A stretch of 64,000 nt of DNA, taken from contig JACRBJ010000016.1 in NCBI GenBank assembly GCA_016234555.1, forward strand, positions 25,026-89,025, read 5' to 3'. This document shows positions 58,877 through 64,000 of this stretch, piece after piece; the first letter of the stretch is position 1; each line of letters starts with the position of its first letter. Source of the stretch: Chloroflexota bacterium. Lineage in GTDB: Bacteria > Chloroflexota > Anaerolineae > Anaerolineales > Villigracilaceae. The notes under the pieces are model-generated. The model saw only the letters and a program-made list of their open reading frames with translations. It had not been told where the DNA came from and searched no databases. The position numbers were made by a program, and so were the translations under genes.

Positions 58877-59803
58877 ATGAGACCATTCGACTTATTGGTT
58901 GCAGGAGAAATCAACCCAGACCTGATCCTCTCTGGCAACGTCATCCCTGAGTTTGGACAGGTTGAGAAACTTGTCGATTCCGCGTCGCTTGCCATTGGTT
59001 CTTCGTCCGCCATCTTTGCCTGTGGCGCGGCACGGTTGGGATTGAAAGTCGCGTTCATCGGCGTTTGTAGCGATGATGTCTTCGGGCGCTTCATGCTGGA
59101 TGAAATGCAAAAGCGGGGTGTGGATATTTCCAACGTGATCGTTCGTCCCGATGGGCAAACTGGATTGAGCGTCATCCTCAACGACCATGCCGACCGTGCG
59201 ATTCTGACGTACCTTGGGCTGATGGTTGAACTACAGGCTTCGGAAATCCCCGACAGCTTGTTGAGTCAGGCGCGTCACCTGCATGTGGCGAGTTACTTCC
59301 TGCAAACGAAACTGCAACCTGACTTGCCCAACTTGTTCCGCCGTGCCCGTTCGCTGGGATTGACCACATCACTCGATACAAATTATGACCCCTCCGAAAA
59401 ATGGTTGGGCTTCGATGAATTGCTTTCCGTCACGAACGTCTTCCTGCCGAACGAGACGGAAGCGAAGTCGCTCACAGCGGCGGAAAATGTCGACGAAGCA
59501 GCGATCAGGCTTGGGCGGAAGGTGGAGGTTGCGGCGATCAAACTCGGAGCGGCGGGAGCACTTGGCGTCACGTCGTCCCAAAAAACCAAAACAGATTCAA
59601 TCCCCGTAAAAGTTGTGGATACCGTCGGTGCGGGCGATAGTTTTGACGCGGGGTTCATCTATGGCTATTTGCAGGGTTGGCCGTTGGAAAAATCCTTGCG
59701 GTTGGGAGTCGTGTGTGGCGGACTTTCGACCCGGCAAACAGGCGGCACGAACGGACAACCGACCTTGAACGAAGCATTGGAGCTTTTATGTTCCTTTGCC
59801 TGA
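58877..59803 (+). CDS. PfkB-family carbohydrate kinase
   Basis: I start at ATG 58877 (308 residues); an in-frame GTG at 58847 overlaps the GH114-like gene. Ribokinase-fold signatures are LVAGEINPDLIL, GSSSAIFACGAARLG and the ATP/anion-hole motif VDTVGAGDSFDAGF near residue 250. It would phosphorylate the sugar released by the glycosidases, giving the likely inducer of the DeoR regulator and a substrate for the SIS enzyme. The exact sugar is unknown. It is the last gene of the locus. Confidence 0.9.
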   Translation: MRPFDLLVAGEINPDLILSGNVIPEFGQVEKLVDSASLAIGSSSAIFACGAARLGLKVAFIGVCSDDVFGRFMLDEMQKRGVDISNVIVRPDGQTGLSVILNDHADRAILTYLGLMVELQASEIPDSLLSQARHLHVASYFLQTKLQPDLPNLFRRARSLGLTTSLDTNYDPSEKWLGFDELLSVTNVFLPNETEAKSLTAAENVDEAAIRLGRKVEVAAIKLGAAGALGVTSSQKTKTDSIPVKVVDTVGAGDSFDAGFIYGYLQGWPLEKSLRLGVVCGGLSTRQTGGTNGQPTLNEALELLCSFA

Positions 59804-60014
59804 TTCCCAACCCTGCCAGAGATTCGAATTGTCAGCAGTGTTGGCAGTAGGGACGCATTTTGGGGTGGGCTGGTTTTGTCTTTTCAGAAGGTCTTCCGCC
59901 TGACCTTGCATTGCAGCATGCAGTCGCCGCTGGCGCCGCCAATGCGCTTTGTGCAGGTGGGGGAGTTTTGTCACTTGCCGATTTCGAAGCAATGTATGTG
60001 AGAGTTCAAATCAG

Positions 60015-60047
60015 TGCATGACAGCCATAATAAATGGCTGTCATGCA
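60015..60047. terminator. Convergent stem-loop
   Basis: TGCATGACAGCCAT (60015-60028) pairs perfectly with 60034-60047 around AATAA. It lies between the kinase gene and the minus-strand lipoprotein gene and has no T run. Confidence 0.65.
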
Positions 60048-60059
60048 TCCTGCGCCAGA

Positions 60060-61358
60060 CTACTTCTCCGGCGGAGCCATTTCATATGAAATAACGACAG
60101 GGTTTTCTCCCCATTTGCCCGGGTCGATAGTGGAAACCTGGAAGACCTGATAGGTTGCAGTTGTTGGGTCGCCGTTTGAGTCGAAGGTGTAGGTTCCGCT
60201 GATTCCGGGGTAATCCACTAGGGCGTGGACGGCGCTGACCACCTCGGCGCGGGTGGGAATTTCACCGCCCTTTGCCTTGGAAGCCTCTTCGATGGCTTTC
60301 AGACAGATGCCGGTCGCGTCGTACGCGTACGGGGCGTACATTTGGGGATCGGCGCTGAATTGAAGCTGGTAATCCTTTGCGAATTGCGCCCCATTGGGCA
60401 TCGACGCCAGGTTTGCTCCAATCATCGTGTAATACAATCCGCCGCCGTCGATTGCAAAGGGACCGGCAAAGTCGAGAATTTCCGGCGAAGAGAGTGCGTC
60501 TGTGCCAAGCAAGGCGCCGGTATAGCCGAGCGAGCGCGCTTCCTTGATGAAGTTTCCAACCTGGCTGGCAAGCCCGGCAAAATACACGAGGTCTGTATTT
60601 TTGCCGAGAATATCGTTGATCGTTTCCTCGAAGTTGTCCATCTTTTCAGTGGGCAGTTCGCCGACGATGGGCAGTCCCAGCTTGTTTGCTTCGCGCTTGA
60701 AACCGTCCGCATTTTGTTGCTCGTACGGTGCTTTGTTGTAGAGCACATAAATCGAATTAAACTTGAAGTCGCGGGCAAACTGCGCCCCCGCCGCTCCCTG
60801 CCCGTCATCCCGCCCGACGACGCGGTTTATTTCAGGGTAGCCGCGACCCGTTACCTCCGCGTTTGTGGAGGAGGGGGAGATGAACGCCAGCCCCGCCTGG
60901 TGATAGACTTCGCTGGCCTGGATTGTCAGCCGCGAATTGAAATGTCCCACGCCGCACAGGATGCCCGCATCATTGACAATGTTCTTCGCGTTCTTTATTG
61001 TGGCGTCCAGGTCGCCCATGTCGTCGTAGGACGCCAGTTCGACATCGTATCCCATCAACTCCAGCGGCATGCTCAACTGGGCAACCGCCAGTTCGCTGGC
61101 GTGGACGATGTCCATGCCGGACATGCTCATGCCACCCGTCATCGGGACGTGGACCGCGATCTTGAAGGTGGCTTTTGGAACGAAGGGTGTGTTGGTGGGT
61201 GTGGGAACAGGCGTCTCCGTCGGGACGGGCGTGCTGGTTGGCTGGATGGGTGTGAGTGTTGGGATGGGAATTGGCGTTGCGGCGGTTCCACAACCGGTCA
61301 ATACCAGGCTTGCAAGCAGCAGGAGCGTAAACAAACTGCAAAACGATTTTGAATACAT
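60060..61358 (-). CDS. Branched-chain amino-acid-type ABC substrate-binding lipoprotein
   Basis: ATG 61358 follows AAGGAG and gives 432 residues with lipobox VLTGC (Cys23) and a long Pro/Thr linker to about residue 62. The mature part is a type I periplasmic-binding fold (FKIAVHVPMTGG, ISPSSTNAEVTGRGYPE, LVYFAGLASQVGNFIKEAR in parts), as in LivJ-type proteins. Ligands range from amino acids to urea or aromatic acids. No permease or ATPase gene is adjacent, so it either uses a system elsewhere or acts as a sensor. Confidence 0.88.
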   Translation of the reverse strand: MYSKSFCSLFTLLLLASLVLTGCGTAATPIPIPTLTPIQPTSTPVPTETPVPTPTNTPFVPKATFKIAVHVPMTGGMSMSGMDIVHASELAVAQLSMPLELMGYDVELASYDDMGDLDATIKNAKNIVNDAGILCGVGHFNSRLTIQASEVYHQAGLAFISPSSTNAEVTGRGYPEINRVVGRDDGQGAAGAQFARDFKFNSIYVLYNKAPYEQQNADGFKREANKLGLPIVGELPTEKMDNFEETINDILGKNTDLVYFAGLASQVGNFIKEARSLGYTGALLGTDALSSPEILDFAGPFAIDGGGLYYTMIGANLASMPNGAQFAKDYQLQFSADPQMYAPYAYDATGICLKAIEEASKAKGGEIPTRAEVVSAVHALVDYPGISGTYTFDSNGDPTTATYQVFQVSTIDPGKWGENPVVISYEMAPPEK

Positions 61359-61527
61359 ACTCTTCTCCTTTGTTGAATATTGTGAGGGTAAATCTCCGGT
61401 CACTTTTATCAGCAGACAAAGGGATATCCTGTTGATCTTCCCCTGACTTGCCCTTGCACGCCCATTATACAACGTCCCTGCGTGAATGTTGACTTTCAAA
61501 CGCCAGACCTCTTTTATCCCGCTGTCG

Positions 61528-61533
61528 TATAAT
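61528..61533 (+). promoter_or_regulatory. Probable -10 element of the cyclodeaminase-family gene
   Basis: A perfect TATAAT lies 31 bases before ATG 61565, with AAGGAG between. No matching -35 was found. Confidence 0.45.
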
Positions 61534-61564
61534 CGGTTGCATATCATTTCACAAGGAGATTCCG

Positions 61565-62539
61565 ATGGCTGAACAGCAAGTTCTCTATTTGTCACGTGCC
61601 GATGTTGAAACGGTTGACCTGCCGATGCGGGAGATCATCGAACTGCTCGAAACGGCTTTCAGGGAAAAGGGAAATGGCAAGGTGGAGATGCCGCCCAAGC
61701 CCGGTATCCACACCATGCCCGACGCGTTCATCCATGCCATGCCGGCTTACATCCCTGCCATGCACTCGGCGGGCATCAAGTGGGTGAGCGGTTACCCGGA
61801 GAATTACAAACGCGAACTACCTTACATCACGGGCTTGCTGATTTTGAACGACGTCGAGACGGGCATCCCATACGCGATGATGGACTGCACGTGGATTACC
61901 GCCATGCGCACCGGTGCCGCGTCCGCGCTTTCGGCGAAGTATCTGGCTCGCCCCGAATCCGCGACGGTCGGCATTCTGGCTTGCGGCGTTCAGGGTCGCG
62001 CCAACCTCGAAGCCCTTGCCTGCCTGTTCCCGGTTCAGCGGGTGTATGCCTACGACATCTTCCCAAGTGTACAGGAGCGGTTTGTTTCCGACATGAAGGC
62101 GCGTTTCGATTTTGAGTTTGTCAGCGCCAAAGAGCCGAAACAAGCTGTGGTCGACTCGGATTTGGTGGTCACGTCGGGACCGATTCTCAAGCACCCGACT
62201 CCCGCCATCGAAAAGGATTGGCTCAAGCCCGGCGGATACGGTTCGGCTGTGGACTTCGACTCCTACTGGTCGGGCGCGGCGCTGGCGCAGATGGACCTCA
62301 TCAGCACCGATGACCACGAACAATTCCAATATTACAAAGTGAGTGGATATTTTCGCCAGACTCCCAAACCCTATGCCGATCTGGGCGAACTGGTCGCCGG
62401 CCTGAAGCCCGGTCGCAGGGACGAGAAGGAACGCACGCTGGCAATCAACCTCGGGCTGGCAATGGACGACATGGCGGTCGCCCCCGAAATTTATCGCCGC
62501 GCAAAAGAGAAGGGACTCGGTACTTGGCTCCCGCTCTAA
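61565..62539 (+). CDS. Ornithine cyclodeaminase/mu-crystallin-family dehydrogenase
   Basis: The 324-residue product shows the family pattern: substrate-binding Arg/Lys region (IKWVSGYPENYKR), MDCTWITAMRTGAASALSAKYL in parts, and the NAD-binding GILACGVQGRANLEAL near residue 138. Members act as ornithine cyclodeaminase, alanine dehydrogenase or ketimine reductase. The context (amino-acid-binding protein divergent, peptidase downstream) suggests amino-acid catabolism, but the substrate cannot be fixed. The downstream gene overlaps it by 16 bases. Confidence 0.88.
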   Translation: MAEQQVLYLSRADVETVDLPMREIIELLETAFREKGNGKVEMPPKPGIHTMPDAFIHAMPAYIPAMHSAGIKWVSGYPENYKRELPYITGLLILNDVETGIPYAMMDCTWITAMRTGAASALSAKYLARPESATVGILACGVQGRANLEALACLFPVQRVYAYDIFPSVQERFVSDMKARFDFEFVSAKEPKQAVVDSDLVVTSGPILKHPTPAIEKDWLKPGGYGSAVDFDSYWSGAALAQMDLISTDDHEQFQYYKVSGYFRQTPKPYADLGELVAGLKPGRRDEKERTLAINLGLAMDDMAVAPEIYRRAKEKGLGTWLPL

Positions 62540-63849
62540 AATCCATCCTCGCTGAATTTTTGAATCTCAACCGAACTCTCGCCTCCGACGACATGGATAA
62601 GACCCTTGCCGTCATCGGCAAGTACATGCCAGCGGAGGCGAATTATCGAATCGAAAATTATGCGCCGCTCTCGCAGGTCTGGACTTGGAAGGTGCCTGAA
62701 CGCTATGTCGTCCGCGAGGCGTATCTCGAAACCGAGGCTGGCAAGCGGGTGGTGGATTTCAAGGACAGCCCGCTGCACATCATTTCGTATTCCCTGCCTG
62801 TGGACAAGGTCCTCACGTGGGACGAACTCGCGCCGCACCTGCGTTACAACGAGAAGCGCCCGAATGCGATTCCGTGGGAGTTCAAATATTACGAACGCGA
62901 CTGGGGATTCTGCCTGACAAAGAATCAATTCGACAAGTTGCCCCGCGACAAAAAATACCACGCTGTCATCCGCTCCGAGTTTTTGACCGACCCCGAAAGT
63001 GGATTCCGCATCGGTGTGGGGTTGGTCGAACCCGACAGCAGATCGAATCCCGCAGCGGGCGAGTTCATCGTCCAGTCACATACCTGTCACCCCGCACAAG
63101 CCAACGACAACGGCTCTGGCGTGGTCTGTGAAATTGAACTGGCGCGGCGGCTTGCGGAGAATCCGCTGCCCGCTGGTTCGATGTCCGTCCGCTTCTGGTT
63201 TGGGCCTGAGACCATCGGCACGGTGGCATACCTCGCTCATCACGAGGATTTGATCTCCAACCTGCGCGGAGGCTTGTTCCTGGATTCGACTGGCAGCGTG
63301 AACTCGCTCGCCCTCCAGCGTACGCGGCAGGATAATCATCTGCTGGATCGAGTCGCTCGATATGTCCTCCAAAAACGCGGAGAGGAATTCCGCGAGGGAG
63401 AGTTCGCGCAGGTGGCTCCCAACGACGAGCGCATTATCAACGGTCCCGGGGTCGGTGTGCCAGCCATCTCGCTCAGCCGTTTTCCCTATCCCGAATATCA
63501 CACCTCCGACGACAACCTCGACATCATCCACGAGGATTTGCTGCTCGACGCCGTGGACGCCGCCGAGGAAATCATCCGCATCTACGCCAGCAACTACACC
63601 CCGCGCCGTACGTTTCGCGGTCCTGTCTTTCTCAGCGGACATGGTCTCTGGGTGGATTGGCGCGAGAATTGGGGGTTGAACCGCGCCATCGAAAAGATCA
63701 TGATGAAGTTCGAGGGGCAACACACGATCTTCGACATTGCCGAACAGGTGGGATTGGATTACTGGATGGTGCGCAACTATGTGGAGAAGTTCCGCGCGAA
63801 AGGGTTGGTGCGGGCTTTGCCGCTCCCGCCCGAAGCTGATACCGATTAG
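62524..63849 (+). CDS. DUF4910-type aminopeptidase-like zinc protein with winged-helix tail
   Basis: The 441-residue frame opens at TTG 62524 inside the previous gene; ATG 62593 is an alternative start. An M28-like peptidase core shows QSHTCHPAQANDNGSGV near residue 183, FWFGPETIGTVAYL and YPEYHTSDDNLDI, which supply typical zinc-binding His, Asp and Glu residues. The last 60 residues (FDIAEQVGLDYWMVRNYVEKFRAKGLV) look like a winged helix. Relatives occur in polysaccharide and antibiotic biosynthesis loci. Overlap with the dehydrogenase gene indicates joint expression. Confidence 0.8.
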   Translation: MAPALKSILAEFLNLNRTLASDDMDKTLAVIGKYMPAEANYRIENYAPLSQVWTWKVPERYVVREAYLETEAGKRVVDFKDSPLHIISYSLPVDKVLTWDELAPHLRYNEKRPNAIPWEFKYYERDWGFCLTKNQFDKLPRDKKYHAVIRSEFLTDPESGFRIGVGLVEPDSRSNPAAGEFIVQSHTCHPAQANDNGSGVVCEIELARRLAENPLPAGSMSVRFWFGPETIGTVAYLAHHEDLISNLRGGLFLDSTGSVNSLALQRTRQDNHLLDRVARYVLQKRGEEFREGEFAQVAPNDERIINGPGVGVPAISLSRFPYPEYHTSDDNLDIIHEDLLLDAVDAAEEIIRIYASNYTPRRTFRGPVFLSGHGLWVDWRENWGLNRAIEKIMMKFEGQHTIFDIAEQVGLDYWMVRNYVEKFRAKGLVRALPLPPEADTD

Positions 63850-63907
63850 ACGGTTGCGTAAAAACTGGCCTCGAGTTTGGCTATTTGGTAGAGGTAGTTG
63901 AAAAAGG

Positions 63908-63961
63908 AAAGCCTTCTGAGTAAAGTAATGGTTGCGAGACCAAACTGGATCAGGAGGCTTT
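63908..63961 (+). promoter_or_regulatory. Hairpin that would mask the ribosome site of the terminal gene
   Basis: AAAGCCTTCTGA (63908-63919) pairs with TCAGGAGGCTTT (63950-63961) with one G-U pair. The right arm contains the AGGAGG of the gene starting at 63963. Confidence 0.55.
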
Positions 63962-63962
63962 C

Positions 63963-64000
63963 ATGCATAAGAATAGCACACAACCGTTGTTGATCCAAAA
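63963..64000 (+). CDS. Start of an unidentified gene, possibly a transposase (partial)
   Basis: ATG 63963 follows AGGAGG by five bases and reads twelve codons (MHKNSTQPLLIQ) to the window edge. The family cannot be named from so little. The masked ribosome site and the position after a 113-base gap resemble insertion-sequence starts, where translation is kept low, but this is a guess. Confidence 0.35.
   Translation, partial: MHKNSTQPLLIQ

Overview
The window looks like a chromosomal piece of a Chloroflexota bacterium, most likely of the class Anaerolineae. This is an inference from gene content and style: many short lipoprotein signal peptides followed by Ala/Pro/Thr/Glu-rich linkers, duplicated BMP-type nucleoside ABC systems, double-hotdog thioesterases, SD-led genes mixed with leaderless-looking ones, and moderate GC. 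No rRNA, tRNA, CRISPR array or prophage was seen. One partial mobile-element gene begins at the very end.

Layout. 0.1-7.7 kb: a membrane sulfatase-like protein and a zinc-ribbon SpoU RNA methyltransferase (minus), a 1310-residue soluble-adenylyl-cyclase-like protein (plus), and small orphan genes. 7.8-35.5 kb: a long plus-strand purine catabolic island. It holds an AOR-family W/Mo oxidoreductase, an SsnA/8-oxoguanine-deaminase-type aminohydrolase, a small membrane protein, adenine deaminase, a GntR regulator, YgeY, an aspartate-transcarbamylase paralogue with altered amino-acid site, YgeW, carbamate kinase, a membrane protein, two complete BMP/nucleoside ABC transporters, a second GntR regulator, and an FAD subunit plus a fused [2Fe-2S]/molybdopterin xanthine-dehydrogenase-type enzyme. 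It resembles the E. coli yge-ygf-ssnA-xdhD region but lacks ygeX, ygfK and hyuA in this window. 35.6-50.4 kb: unrelated genes (thioesterase, eight-module fibronectin-like secreted protein, PLD lipoprotein, radical SAM/B12 protein, HerA-like ATPase, membrane methyltransferase, RNHCP protein, RsgA, response regulator, GNAT, SGNH hydrolase). 50.5-59.8 kb: a carbohydrate locus with DeoR regulator, amidohydrolase, AgaS/GlmS-type SIS protein, sugar ABC transporter without ATPase, GH4, a GH114-like lipoprotein and a PfkB kinase, plausibly for galactosamine-containing polymers. 60-64 kb: an orphan amino-acid-binding lipoprotein, an ornithine-cyclodeaminase-family enzyme, a DUF4910-type peptidase and the start of a probable transposase.

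How the genes work together. In the purine island, nucleosides or bases would enter through the two BMP systems. Deaminases and the molybdenum hydroxylase would funnel adenine, guanine and their oxidised forms to xanthine or urate. YgeY and two transcarbamylase paralogues would work on ureido intermediates, and carbamate kinase would recover ATP. Ring opening is unassigned; the AOR-family protein is a candidate for a reductive step (hypothesis). Two promoters, in front of the 8-oxoguanine-deaminase gene and of the second gntR gene, share a GTCAGAC-centred operator-like site.

Non-coding structure is unusually rich: stem-loops follow each substrate-binding-protein gene, several spacers consist of degenerate 7-8-nt tandem repeats arranged as inverted arms, and copies of such repeats also lie inside coding sequences.
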